DNA of 54,915 nucleotides from JAHBNG01 sp039028975 (GCA_039028975.1 JBCCHB010000114.1:1-54915), one strand, 5' to 3'; positions 1-8,167 are shown, counted from the stretch's first letter. The notes: generated by a model not told the origin, from the letters alone. A program made the numbers and translations.

Positions 1-1
1 C

Positions 2-169
2 ACACGAAACATTTGGACAGAAATACTTGGATGGGTCCATTTTCTTGCTCCCTTTCTTGCTTTTTTAGGGATTAGTTTGACTCGGAAACCCTTTTTTGGC
101 AAATTGGACCCTTTTTCTCGCTTAGATGTATCTATACCAGTCGCCTCACTGGCCTCAAAGAAACACTGA
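2..169 (+). CDS. IS1-like element, upstream ORF (partial, runs off window)
   Basis: An open frame enters from the left edge and ends with a TGA that overlaps the ATG of the transposase ORF (TGATG at 167-171). About 55 residues are visible, with no recognisable domain in them. The next ORF lies in the -1 frame, as in IS1-type elements that use two overlapping ORFs joined by -1 frameshifting. T-rich runs near 91-98 and 110-115 could be the slip site. It could equally be one transposase gene split by a frameshift mutation. The 5' end lies outside the window, so neither reading can be settled here. Confidence 0.4.
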   Translation, partial: TRNIWTEILGWVHFLAPFLAFLGISLTRKPFFGKLDPFSRLDVSIPVASLASKKH

Positions 170-882
170 TGCTCTATGCCTTGTGTCATCAATTCATTAC
201 TCTCCAGATAGAAGGTGACGAAGTCTATACGCGGGTGGGTAAGAATAAACCACCATCAGAATCAGAAGGCTGGACGATCATCCTGATGGACAGAGCTAGT
301 CGCTTTATCTGGGAAATGAGCTGTGACGAAAAAACGACAAGTCTCTTTGAGAGAGCGATTGCAACACTTCTTCAAGTGATTGCACAAACCGATGAGTTGA
401 CGCTTCTGACTGATGGCGAACGTCGCTATGGCAACCTCCTCTTTGGCATCTGCCAAGAAACCATCCGCACTGGCAAACCCGGTCGCCCCAAGAAGACCTT
501 TGTCCCTGGTGTGACCGCTCGCATCAAGAACAAAGGTGCTCAATCTCGACAACCAGGGCGTAAGCGACCCAAATATCAAGCCCCTTGGCCCGAACATCCT
601 GATACGACCATTACCATTCCCGACGACGAGATCCATGCCAACCATCTTGAGGCTTTCAACAGTGCCCTTCGTCGCCGTCTTGCTTGTTTTCGCCGCCGTA
701 CCAATACTTATTCCAAGATTCAGCCTGCTCTTCAAACTCGCTTAGACGTTCACTGGATTTGGCACAATTTTGTCAACCCACATTTTACAACCAAACTTGT
801 TCCCGCCGTCGCTATTGGCATTCTTGACCAAGGCTTTTCATGGCCTCAGATCTTTTGCCTTCAATCCTTCAAACTCGCCTGA
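169..882 (+). CDS. IS1-like DDE transposase (C-terminal ORF)
   Basis: The 237-residue product has the order of acidic residues expected of a DDE transposase: Asp in EGDEVYTRVGKN (about residue 17), Asp in LLTDGERRYGNLLF (about 82) and Glu in ANHLEAFNSALRRR (about 164). A basic stretch rich in Lys/Arg lies between the last two. It has no N-terminal zinc-finger or helix-turn-helix part; that part is expected in the overlapping upstream ORF or has been lost. In the same frame, codons 5' of the ATG stay open back to a TAG at 73-75 and look transposase-like, so translation may begin by frameshift rather than at this ATG. The 85-bp palindrome at 919 follows directly. No convincing terminal inverted repeats were found on both sides. 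Confidence 0.7.
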   Translation: MLYALCHQFITLQIEGDEVYTRVGKNKPPSESEGWTIILMDRASRFIWEMSCDEKTTSLFERAIATLLQVIAQTDELTLLTDGERRYGNLLFGICQETIRTGKPGRPKKTFVPGVTARIKNKGAQSRQPGRKRPKYQAPWPEHPDTTITIPDDEIHANHLEAFNSALRRRLACFRRRTNTYSKIQPALQTRLDVHWIWHNFVNPHFTTKLVPAVAIGILDQGFSWPQIFCLQSFKLA

Positions 883-918
883 ACCAGTGCCCCTCCCGTC
901 AATCCATCATAATTCATC

Positions 919-1003
919 TATACTGCGGTCGATTTGAAAACAAGTGTTTTCCAAAGCTCTACGGGAGTAACTAAACACGTGTTTTCAAACGGAGCTGAGT
1001 ATA
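919..1003. repeat. 85-bp palindromic repeat, family A (copy A1)
   Basis: The element begins TATACTGCGGTCG and ends CGGAGCTGAGTATA, with long internal arms (TTGAAAACA against TGTTTTCAA). Copies of exactly the same length lie at 21935-22019 and 22143-22227. The inner stem GTGTTT/AAACAC of this copy is replaced by GAGTTT/AAACTC in copy A2, a compensatory change. It lies between the transposase and the end of the ABC exporter gene. Confidence 0.85.
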
Positions 1004-1048
1004 ATTGTTACTCTATTTTAATAGATATTTGATTGACATGCCAAGCTG

Positions 1049-2896
1049 CTAGGATAGCGTTCTGACTGACTGCATTAGCTGATAGAAATACGAGTTTGGA
1101 TCGGCCATTAGCTCAGAGCTGGTACCATTTTCCTGAATGGAGCCGTCGCTTAGGATCAGGATTTGGTCAGCACGCTGGATGGTAGTGAGCCGATGGGCGA
1201 TGATGATGCTGGTTCGCCTGTCCAGTAGTTTATCGATAGCGCCTTCTAAGAGTTGCTCGGTGGCTGGATCCAGACGGGATGAGGCTTCGTCTAAGATTAC
1301 AAGCATGGGATCTTTCAGAAAGACTCGGGTAAAGGCGATCAGTTGAGCTTCGCCAGCAGAGAGATTCCCACCAGCAGATCTGATCATGGTTTCTAGCCCA
1401 TCTGGCTGTTTTGCAAGCCATTCGGTAAGGCTCAACTGATCCAGCGCGTGACGGATGGCGTCATCTGAAATCACTGGATTGAAAAAGGTCAGGTTGTCGC
1501 GTAGCGTAGCGTGAAAGAGTTGCACATCTTGGGTCACCAAGCCGATCTGGTCGCGCAGTGCCACTGGTGAGAAATGAGATATATCATCTTCACAAAGCCG
1601 GATGGTGCCAGTAGTCGGTTCGTAAAGACGAAAGAGCAATCGACTGATTGTTGTTTTGCCGCTGCCTGTACGACCCAGCAGCCCTAGAACATTGCCTGCC
1701 GGCAGTGTAAAAGAGACATTCTTCAACACATGTTCATCAGCCTTGTCACTGTCGTTTGAATCTTTGTCAGTGCTTTCGCTAATTTCGCGGCTCGTTGGAT
1801 AGGCAAATGAAACCTCGTCAAATTGGACCGTTGGCGGTGCAGTAAGTTTCGATGGAATCGATGCCGTGTCAACCACAGTTCTTCTCTTATCGGTATCGGT
1901 TATTGGCACCGTTGCATGAACAGTGCAGCTCTCCCCACAAGGTTGTTCAAACAGTTCATGAATGCGTGTGATACTAGCCGTTGCCTGCTGCAAATCTCGC
2001 AACTGCTCTCCAATTCGCCATACGGGAGCGACCAGCACGCCTGTGTAATGGTAGATCATGTAGACCGACCCGACGCTGACATCACCCATGAAATAGAGAT
2101 AGGCACCAATGCCCAACCCTACTGTCGTTCCGGTCACAACCGTAATGTTGGTGATGTTGATGACGATTACACCCACAAACGAGGCTTTGCGCAACTTGCG
2201 AAAGCGTTCCCGAATAATCGAGTCCAGACGTTGGAAGAGATAGCCCTGACCACCATTAGCGACAATATCCTCTAACCCAGAAAGCCGCTCTTCGATAAAG
2301 CTCGTCATCTCGGCAACAACCTGCCGATAAGCCCAGTGGTAAGCAGCAGTTTTGCCCCAAATACTCGCAATCAGAAGGAGTGCGCTAAGGATGAAGAGCG
2401 TAATGCAGACGCCCACCCGCCAATCTTCAGCGAATAGGACAATGAGAACGCCTCCGATGAGTAGACAATCACCCAAGATACCGATCACCAAAAGTGAAAA
2501 GAAATTAGACAGCGTGGTCACATCCCCATCAACCCGCTCAATCATCTCACCCGGTGTCCGCAGATTATGGAATGACATTTTCAGATGTAGGCAATGCTCT
2601 ACAAGATCGGACCGAAGCTCGTTGGTGGCTGTCCAGGCTACATTTTCACCCGTATAGGCGACTACGACACTGACGGCATGGGCCAAAAGCGCAGTACCAA
2701 AGAAGATGAGAGCCGTCAACATCAACGCTTGCAGCGTACTGCCTTCAATCGACATATCGATAAAGTTGCGTAAGATCTGGGGCTTGAGGATTTCGAGGCC
2801 CACGCTACTCAAAAGCGTAATGGAGAGAATAAGAACCAGCAGGCGCTGGCGAGCTAGATATTTGCGGAGGAGGCTACCATATTTTGTGATAAGCAT
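1049..2896 (-). CDS. ABC exporter half-transporter (TMD-NBD), orphan
   Basis: A 615-residue type IV (exporter-fold) ABC half-transporter in the cytoplasmic membrane. The N-terminal ~310 residues hold about six hydrophobic segments. The C-terminal ATPase shows Walker A (GLLGRTGSGKTT), signature LSAGEAQ, Walker B with catalytic Glu (LVILDEASSRLDP) and the switch His (IIAHRL). A Ser/Asp-rich linker sits between the two halves. It resembles the first subunit of the exporter pair at 25205-28794, sharing the LSAG-type signature and the SRLDP motif. Such subunits normally pair with a second half-transporter, and none lies next to it: downstream there is only a repeat and the transposase. The substrate cannot be told. 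It is the last gene of the long minus-strand series and starts 6 bp after the end of the small gene upstream. Confidence 0.9.
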   Translation of the reverse strand: MLITKYGSLLRKYLARQRLLVLILSITLLSSVGLEILKPQILRNFIDMSIEGSTLQALMLTALIFFGTALLAHAVSVVVAYTGENVAWTATNELRSDLVEHCLHLKMSFHNLRTPGEMIERVDGDVTTLSNFFSLLVIGILGDCLLIGGVLIVLFAEDWRVGVCITLFILSALLLIASIWGKTAAYHWAYRQVVAEMTSFIEERLSGLEDIVANGGQGYLFQRLDSIIRERFRKLRKASFVGVIVINITNITVVTGTTVGLGIGAYLYFMGDVSVGSVYMIYHYTGVLVAPVWRIGEQLRDLQQATASITRIHELFEQPCGESCTVHATVPITDTDKRRTVVDTASIPSKLTAPPTVQFDEVSFAYPTSREISESTDKDSNDSDKADEHVLKNVSFTLPAGNVLGLLGRTGSGKTTISRLLFRLYEPTTGTIRLCEDDISHFSPVALRDQIGLVTQDVQLFHATLRDNLTFFNPVISDDAIRHALDQLSLTEWLAKQPDGLETMIRSAGGNLSAGEAQLIAFTRVFLKDPMLVILDEASSRLDPATEQLLEGAIDKLLDRRTSIIIAHRLTTIQRADQILILSDGSIQENGTSSELMADPNSYFYQLMQSVRTLS

Positions 2897-2902
2897 GGGC
2901 CA

Positions 2903-3265
2903 TTATTCTACACAAATGGGGTTGCGATAGTTTTCTGCAGCAACAATGTCAACGATACGAATGGCGTTGGCCTCGGCTAAGATCTGAAACTCATCTTCGT
3001 AAAGACTATCGCCTTGTACGGTACAGAGCTGTACTAAGGCTTCGCTAGGCAACACTGACAGATGCCAGCCTAGTAATCCAGAGCGTTGATATATGCGTAG
3101 CCCCGCTTCTGTCCAGAGGGAAATGGCTGAAGGGTACTTTGGCCCGACCTTGGGTAGCCATGAACCATCCGGTTTGTTTACGCGACGCGCATCGTCACGT
3201 GGACAATGGATTTCTACTGCTTCATAGATGCCAACATCGTTATGTTCAAAGCGATAAACGGTCAT
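2903..3265 (-). CDS. Conserved-looking hypothetical protein, 120 aa
   Basis: I do not assign this protein to a family. It is a soluble, mixed-charge protein without signal peptide or membrane segment. Its N-terminus is rich in acidic and aromatic residues (MTVYRFEHNDVGIYEAVE), followed by a Trp/Gly/Lys-containing block (PDGSWLPKVGPKYPS). An AGGG run about 7 nt before the ATG could serve as ribosome binding site. It sits between the second oppB-like gene (38 bp upstream) and the ABC exporter (6 bp downstream), so it is probably co-transcribed with the exporter. The tight spacing and clean frame make it likely to be a real gene. Confidence 0.6.
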   Translation of the reverse strand: MTVYRFEHNDVGIYEAVEIHCPRDDARRVNKPDGSWLPKVGPKYPSAISLWTEAGLRIYQRSGLLGWHLSVLPSEALVQLCTVQGDSLYEDEFQILAEANAIRIVDIVAAENYRNPICVE

Positions 3266-3303
3266 AGATTACCCTGTCAATGGCGTAGTAAACCGGATGC
3301 GAT

Positions 3304-4290
3304 CTATATCGATTCTCGAATGCGCGGATCGACAATTGCCAGAAGAATATCTGAAATGAGCGTTCCAATCAGCACTAAAATCGCCAGCACCATGACGATA
3401 CTGGAGGCTAACAGCATATCCTGTTGAAGAAGAGCCCTGAGCAAAACAGGGGCTAGGGTGGGCAGGCCCAGCACCAACGAGACCAGCACTTCTCCTTCCA
3501 CCAACGCAGGTAAGGTGTAGCCTATGGTGCTAATAACGGGATTGATGGCAATGCGCAGCGGGTATTTGTAGAGTAGCTTATTCGGGGCAACGCCGCGGGC
3601 GCGGGCTACCGTGACATAAGGTTTGGGCAGTTCGTCTAGCAGATTCGCACGCATGGTGCGAATCAGTTCGGCAGTGCCAGCGCTTCCTACAATGAGGGCA
3701 GGTAGCCAGATATGGTTGAGCAGATCCAGGAATTTGGCGAAACCAAAAGGCGCATTCTGCATCTCCGGTGAGTAGAGACCAATGGCCGCATTGCCTGTCC
3801 ATAAGAAGATCAACCAGAGACCAACTAACGCCAGCAAAAAGTTGGGTATCGCCACCCCCAGAAAACCAATCACTGTAAAAGTGTAGTCGGCCAGCGAATA
3901 TTGTTTGGCCGCGGAGAGAACGCCGATCGGCACCCCAATCAGGTAGACCAAAATCAGCGAGAGAAACGTAATGGTGAAGCTGGCCGGCAACCGCTCCATA
4001 ATGATATTCCAAACTGGCTCACGATAGATGTTGGAATAGCCAAACTGGCCGCGAAAGAAATTGCTGGCCCAATACCAATACTGGACATAGACCGGCTCGC
4101 CTAGCCCAAAGCGTGCCCGCATGGCTTCCATCAGTTCTGGCTCAATGAGTTCTCCACGGGCCTCCATCTCGGCTACGTAAGAGGAAACATAATCACCCGG
4201 CGGGGCCTGAATGATCATAAAGCCGATGATGCTAATGACAAAGAGCGTCGGGATCATGAAGATCAGGCGCCTGATGATATAGCCTAGCAT
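3304..4290 (-). CDS. Peptide/solute ABC transporter permease, OppB/DppB-like (second copy)
   Basis: A 328-residue integral membrane permease of the OppB/DppB family. It has an N-terminal helix (IIRRLIFMIPTLFVISIIGF), the typical proximal sequence QAPPGDYVSSY, about six hydrophobic segments and the cytoplasmic EAA loop (PYVTVARARGVAPNKLLYKY) that contacts the ATPases. It is co-linear over its whole length, with very high identity, with the permease at 12666-13652 (also 328 aa), so one is a duplicate of the other. No OppC partner lies beside it: the only OppC-like gene is at 8230, beyond the XisHI/NACHT/toxin-antitoxin block. It starts 13 bp after the toxin gene ends, so it may be read through from that block. 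Confidence 0.92.
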   Translation of the reverse strand: MLGYIIRRLIFMIPTLFVISIIGFMIIQAPPGDYVSSYVAEMEARGELIEPELMEAMRARFGLGEPVYVQYWYWASNFFRGQFGYSNIYREPVWNIIMERLPASFTITFLSLILVYLIGVPIGVLSAAKQYSLADYTFTVIGFLGVAIPNFLLALVGLWLIFLWTGNAAIGLYSPEMQNAPFGFAKFLDLLNHIWLPALIVGSAGTAELIRTMRANLLDELPKPYVTVARARGVAPNKLLYKYPLRIAINPVISTIGYTLPALVEGEVLVSLVLGLPTLAPVLLRALLQQDMLLASSIVMVLAILVLIGTLISDILLAIVDPRIRESI

Positions 4291-4303
4291 TGTGGATTGT
4301 GAC

Positions 4304-4561
4304 TTATGAACCGCTTTTGAGGGTCGCCATCAGCAAGTGCATTGTATCTATTTTCCGTTCATATAGAATTTCATATCCCGCTACATGCCAACGCACTATA
4401 TTTCCAGCACTGTCTTCAAATGCATATTGGCCCTCTTGAGGATAGCCATCAGGTGTTTGTTCTATTCGATCCAGAGCACCAACTAAATCCATGCCGCTTA
4501 ACAATGATTGTGCAATAATCAGTTGATAGTAATCATTAATCACCCAACGCCACGGCCTCAT
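4304..4561 (-). CDS. RelE/ParE-like toxin of a type II toxin-antitoxin pair
   Basis: An 85-residue protein whose second half follows the RelE/ParE pattern: a helix with ALDRIEQTPDGYP, then a strand with an aromatic and Arg (NIVRWHVAGYEILYE) and a final strand (IDTMHLLMATL). Toxins of this fold are ribosome-dependent mRNA endonucleases or gyrase poisons; which one cannot be told here. The length is normal for the family. The start at 4561 overlaps the end of the Phd-like gene by 26 bp, which fits translational coupling with antitoxin first. Sequence similarity is weak by eye, so the assignment rests partly on the neighbour. Confidence 0.6.
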   Translation of the reverse strand: MRPWRWVINDYYQLIIAQSLLSGMDLVGALDRIEQTPDGYPQEGQYAFEDSAGNIVRWHVAGYEILYERKIDTMHLLMATLKSGS

Positions 4562-4874
4562 CGGATGTTCCTTTCAGCGATTCTTGGTTGGGTGCGACTA
4601 ACTTACCCTGCTCATCTCGTTTAACACCGATATTTTCAAAGACCTCATCAAGGGTGTAGAGAGGTAGTCGAAACCAAGGTCGAGTTTCTTGAATCAAAGA
4701 TAACATCAAGTCCATGTCGCGCTTCATCCGATTCCAATTTTCAACATCCACCAAAACAGCAGCGGGCTGTGAACGAGACATCAACACGACAGGTTCTTGT
4801 CGTACGCGCGCTAACAGTTCTTTTTGGTTGAGATGCACATCACTGATTGGGGCCGTAGGCATTACTTTGTCCAT
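4536..4874 (-). CDS. Phd/YefM-family antitoxin
   Basis: A 112-residue protein with the classic Phd/YefM N-terminal DNA-binding domain: ISDVHLNQKELLARVRQEPVVLMSRSQPAAVLVDVENWNRM (residues ~8-49, quoted here only as landmarks ISDVHLNQ, EPVVLMSRSQPAAVLVD and ENWNRM). The C-terminal ~50 residues are acidic and flexible, as expected for the toxin-neutralising part. Family members repress their own operon by binding palindromes at the promoter. A GGAGGGTAGC stretch just before the ATG may provide the ribosome binding site. It precedes and overlaps the RelE/ParE-like gene, which is the standard order. Confidence 0.75.
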   Translation of the reverse strand: MDKVMPTAPISDVHLNQKELLARVRQEPVVLMSRSQPAAVLVDVENWNRMKRDMDLMLSLIQETRPWFRLPLYTLDEVFENIGVKRDEQGKLVAPNQESLKGTSDEAVALGD

Positions 4875-4997
4875 GCTACCCTCCTTGATTGAACAATCGA
4901 ATTGAAAGTACTTTATTTTTAGGCTAAAGTATGCCTTGCCTTAATAGAATCAGTCAAATAGAAAAATGAATAGATCCCTTGCTCGATTAAGCATCGC

Positions 4998-7142
4998 TCA
5001 AGAGATCCCTTGCGTAATCTCAGCGACATCCTCATCTTTAAGAAGCATAAGATGTAGCATAAACTGTTGATGTATAAATCTATAGCTCCCGTCAGAATGT
5101 GTTAGAAAAGTACGCTCTGTAGAATAATTGAGAAATCGAACAAGTCGGAACAGAGTGTATCCATTCAAGTACATAAGAAACCGCACAAAGTAGTGAAATA
5201 GATAGAATTCACCGCCAAAGCGTAAGTAGAGTATTGTCCCCATCATTAAGCCTAACGCCACACTCGATGTCAATATCTCCTGCTGAGAGAGTTCCGAATA
5301 CGACATCATAATGCCCCAAATTGTACCAGTTATGATTCCACCAAGTGTTCCAAACCCTAGAGCAAATCTGCCTGATATTCGAATCACTTGACTGGAATGG
5401 GCATCTTTCTGCGTAGACCTTTGAATTGTGATTCCTGAAATGAAACCTTCAATAATGTAATAGATTGTCCCAAGTATCCATATGCCGACGCTAAGCACGA
5501 CAGTTAGCCATATTCCATAAGATAGTGATGGTAAGATGTGCCAAATAATGGCAGAATTACTTTCTGCTGTCTTGAACGTTGTCCAGATACGATAGATACT
5601 GGATGGAAATCCAACAAAAATGAAGAAAAATAAAATGGTTAGAACAGTACCATAAACGGGATTAGGATATGCTTTTGAAAATGCATCTTTCCAACGCCAT
5701 CTCACTCCGCAGAAAGGCTTTATCTCACCTAAAATACGTAATTCGCTTTTGAGTCGGCTTTCCTTGAAAACCCATCGAGTTAACCAGGGGATATAAGATC
5801 TATCCAATAGAAATCCAGTTAAGAATCCAAATATGAGACCCACCCAAATGCCCTTGCCTGACCACGACAGCAACAGGCCAATCAGCCCACCTAACATGGA
5901 TAATATGAACATCATAGCCATACCAATGCTGACACTAAGACCAATTCTATCAACCCAATTAGGTGATTTTTTCTGCGCCGATATCAATAGCCACAATATA
6001 GGTAAATCTTCAAGTCGGAAATTTGAAAAATACCCACTTAATGTTAATTGGCGCAGCCAATGTATGGTCTCTTTTGCTGTGTATCGCTCTGCACAATTTT
6101 GTACATCAGAAAGTCTAGCCTTTATATACTCATTAAATAGAGTTTTCTGTGTGGTAAATTTATAGTCCAACAGGTGTGAACTAGAGTCATCAAATGTACG
6201 GAGCATGATATTCAGCATGAGCGGTGATCTCGCCAGTTCCAACAGTTCGGTGCGAGTTTGAAGAACTGTCCGAAGTTTGGCAAAATTCGGCCCTGCATGC
6301 TGCACATAATCATCGATTGTCGCCTCATCCAATGCCTGTAAAATAACTGTAGCTTTGACGTCGAGCCTTCTCTCCAATGTCCCATAATCTTGATATCGAG
6401 ATGTATATACCATAAATACCATAGTCGAACTACAAAAAGTGTTGATTGCATCTACACAGTCTTGTCTATGCTCTGCATCGACCTCATCCAGTCCATCTAG
6501 CAGAAATAGGAGTTTATTTCCCTCAATTAAATGCTGGCTTTCTGACTTCTGAATGGCATATAGTCGCTTCAGTTCATCTTTTATCCATTCGACTAATGAT
6601 TTTTTTTGTAACCCCCAAGACGCGAGATTAAGTATAAGTGGGATCCGTTTGCCTTTATCCCGATGCTTGATGCATTCATCAGCAAAAATATAGAGCATTG
6701 TGGATTTGCCGGAACCGGGTTCTCCAAGTAGTAGCATCCTGGGAAGAAAATACTCAAAATAAACGTGATAGATAGATTTATTTCTGGGAAGCTGTCGGGC
6801 TTCGGAGCCATTGGCTTCTAGCTGCTCGGTAAGATCAAGTTGAATCAAGGCTGGTGCATTTCGTTCTTTCCTTAAGCGATTGTTGACGTCACTCTGAACG
6901 ATTTCAAGCAAATCATTTTCAATTTGTTCTATATTCTTAGCGGACAATGTGTGTGACGGTTGTTCCGTCCATAGCCCTCTGAACCGCCGCCAAATGAACC
7001 CGCCAATAGACGCGATAATTATGCAAGTGACAACAATTACCTCCCAGCCGGCACCCTCGAAAAGTGGATTGTCTCGGACAAACTCATAGAATGGTTTGAG
7101 TTGCTGAATTATAGAGTCCATTGGCTGTATCCAGTATCCCAT
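4998..7142 (-). CDS. Membrane-anchored NACHT-domain NTPase
   Basis: A 714-residue STAND-class NTPase. An N-terminal membrane anchor (VIVVTCIIIASIGGFIW, about residues 34-50) is followed by a NACHT domain with Walker A LLLGEPGSGKST (about 137-148) and Walker B LLFLLDGLDEVD (about 210-221). The C-terminal third is polytopic, with at least five or six hydrophobic stretches between about residues 390 and 660, in place of the LRR or TPR repeats common in STAND proteins. Bacterial NACHT proteins include anti-phage sensors; others are uncharacterised and common in Cyanobacteria and Chloroflexota. The GAGGA directly before the ATG is too close to be a good ribosome site, so the start is uncertain (a second Met is at codon 8). 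It lies between xisI and the toxin-antitoxin pair on the same strand. Confidence 0.85.
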   Translation of the reverse strand: MGYWIQPMDSIIQQLKPFYEFVRDNPLFEGAGWEVIVVTCIIIASIGGFIWRRFRGLWTEQPSHTLSAKNIEQIENDLLEIVQSDVNNRLRKERNAPALIQLDLTEQLEANGSEARQLPRNKSIYHVYFEYFLPRMLLLGEPGSGKSTMLYIFADECIKHRDKGKRIPLILNLASWGLQKKSLVEWIKDELKRLYAIQKSESQHLIEGNKLLFLLDGLDEVDAEHRQDCVDAINTFCSSTMVFMVYTSRYQDYGTLERRLDVKATVILQALDEATIDDYVQHAGPNFAKLRTVLQTRTELLELARSPLMLNIMLRTFDDSSSHLLDYKFTTQKTLFNEYIKARLSDVQNCAERYTAKETIHWLRQLTLSGYFSNFRLEDLPILWLLISAQKKSPNWVDRIGLSVSIGMAMMFILSMLGGLIGLLLSWSGKGIWVGLIFGFLTGFLLDRSYIPWLTRWVFKESRLKSELRILGEIKPFCGVRWRWKDAFSKAYPNPVYGTVLTILFFFIFVGFPSSIYRIWTTFKTAESNSAIIWHILPSLSYGIWLTVVLSVGIWILGTIYYIIEGFISGITIQRSTQKDAHSSQVIRISGRFALGFGTLGGIITGTIWGIMMSYSELSQQEILTSSVALGLMMGTILYLRFGGEFYLFHYFVRFLMYLNGYTLFRLVRFLNYSTERTFLTHSDGSYRFIHQQFMLHLMLLKDEDVAEITQGIS

Positions 7143-7162
7143 TCCTCACGGCCGTCACGTTT

Positions 7163-7275
7163 CTAGTACACAACGGCTCAAATAGACCGAGAGTTAGAAA
7201 CCAGGGTTTTAGCCTGGAATCACTCTGAAATTAGGTCTTCAAAACCCTGGTTTCTTTTAGGCCGCTCTGTACTAG
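7163..7275. repeat. 113-bp palindromic element
   Basis: Outer arms CTAGTACA (7163-7170) and TGTACTAG (7268-7275) are perfect inverted repeats. Inside, AGAAACCAGGGTTTT (7196-7210) pairs with AAAACCCTGGTTTCT (7241-7255), a perfect 15-bp stem. It lies between the NACHT gene and xisI. It could be a MITE-like insertion, a transcription terminator or both. No second copy was noticed in the window. Confidence 0.7.
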
Positions 7276-7375
7276 CAGTTTCATCATGTGTGCTTGCGCC
7301 CGTGAACCCGCTGGGTTTAAGAAATGTCGTCAGGATTATGTAGAGAGTTTTATCTTCAGGTTGATTTGTGGGCGA

Positions 7376-7717
7376 TCAGGCGACGGCAAATTCGCCTGAT
7401 GAGCGCAAATTGGGTGGTTGAAAGCCTAATACAATATCATCGGCTGGTATATCGTTTTCCAGAAGAAGGGTTATTATTCCTTCTTCACTCCAGTCTTCTT
7501 CGATCCAGATTTTTCCATCTTGGAGGGCAACATGAAAAATTGTTCGTTTAATTCGCCCCTCCGATGTCCAGCCAATTTCTCGCAATAGATATTGCCCATG
7601 TTCATCATCAAACGCTACAATCACTTTGTAGGAGGGGGGTGGATCTTTTCTTAACAGAGTTGCATATCTATTTAAAGCGCTCTTGATTTCGGTCTGATAG
7701 TGTTTTAATTGATCCAC
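7376..7717 (-). CDS. xisI: XisI-family protein (fdxN element excision controlling factor)
   Basis: A 113-residue protein with the family's conserved core: a Tyr-containing N-terminal helix (DQLKHYQTEIKSALNRYA), then FDDEHGQYLLREIGW, then DGKIWIEEDWSEEGI and the C-terminal DIVLGFQPPNLR. The C-terminus EFAVA is typical. In heterocystous cyanobacteria XisH and XisI are needed for excision of the fdxN DNA element. Most homologues elsewhere are not near such an element and their role is unknown. The start overlaps the 3' end of xisH by 13 bp, so the two are translationally coupled. No nif genes occur here. Confidence 0.9.
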   Translation of the reverse strand: MDQLKHYQTEIKSALNRYATLLRKDPPPSYKVIVAFDDEHGQYLLREIGWTSEGRIKRTIFHVALQDGKIWIEEDWSEEGIITLLLENDIPADDIVLGFQPPNLRSSGEFAVA

Positions 7718-8118
7718 TGAATAACCCTTTCATGCTCAAGATTAATGACTATAAGCTGAATCCCATTTCGTTGAATTAATTGCTGAATTACGTTATCAGA
7801 AAGAAACTCATCATATACATCTTTGCTAACAGCCAAATACACTTCATATTCGAGGTGGGTGAGTTCAACGACATCAACATACATGCGATATTGACCTATG
7901 GCTTGTTGTAATGCGCGCATAAGAGAGCGTTCAGAAAATGACTTGATTTCTACCAGTATTTTACGCCCATCCCGTTCAACAGCCAGAGTGCGTTCTATCG
8001 ATAAATCTGCGAAGAGTTTATATCGACCAAAATCAAGTCGAACATGTTCATCGAGAATTGTCCAACCGTCATTGAGCAATGCTTGCTTTACATTGTCGTG
8101 AATTAGATCCTTCGCCAT
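7705..8118 (-). CDS. xisH: XisH-family PD-(D/E)XK nuclease-like protein
   Basis: A 137-residue protein matching XisH along its length: MAKDLIHDNVKQALLNDGW, an Asp-containing strand (LFADLSIERTLAVERDGRK) and the nuclease-like core ILVEIKSFSERS, followed by ALQQAIGQYRMY. The D...EIK pattern is the PD-(D/E)XK signature, and these residues look intact, so a DNA-cleaving role is possible. Partner XisI follows with a 13-bp overlap. It is preceded by a hairpin at 8168-8194 that may separate it from the oppC transcript, so the xis-NACHT-TA block probably has its own promoter in the AT-rich stretch around 8119-8165. Confidence 0.9.
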   Translation of the reverse strand: MAKDLIHDNVKQALLNDGWTILDEHVRLDFGRYKLFADLSIERTLAVERDGRKILVEIKSFSERSLMRALQQAIGQYRMYVDVVELTHLEYEVYLAVSKDVYDEFLSDNVIQQLIQRNGIQLIVINLEHERVIQWIN

Positions 8119-8167
8119 ATTTTATATAGGTACGTCCTCGGAACAATTATCGTATGATTATAACAGA

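Noticed and set aside
7376..8118. XisHI as evidence for a developmentally excised fdxN element
   Set aside because: No nif or fdxN gene, recombinase or element ends are present; XisHI homologues are common without such an element.
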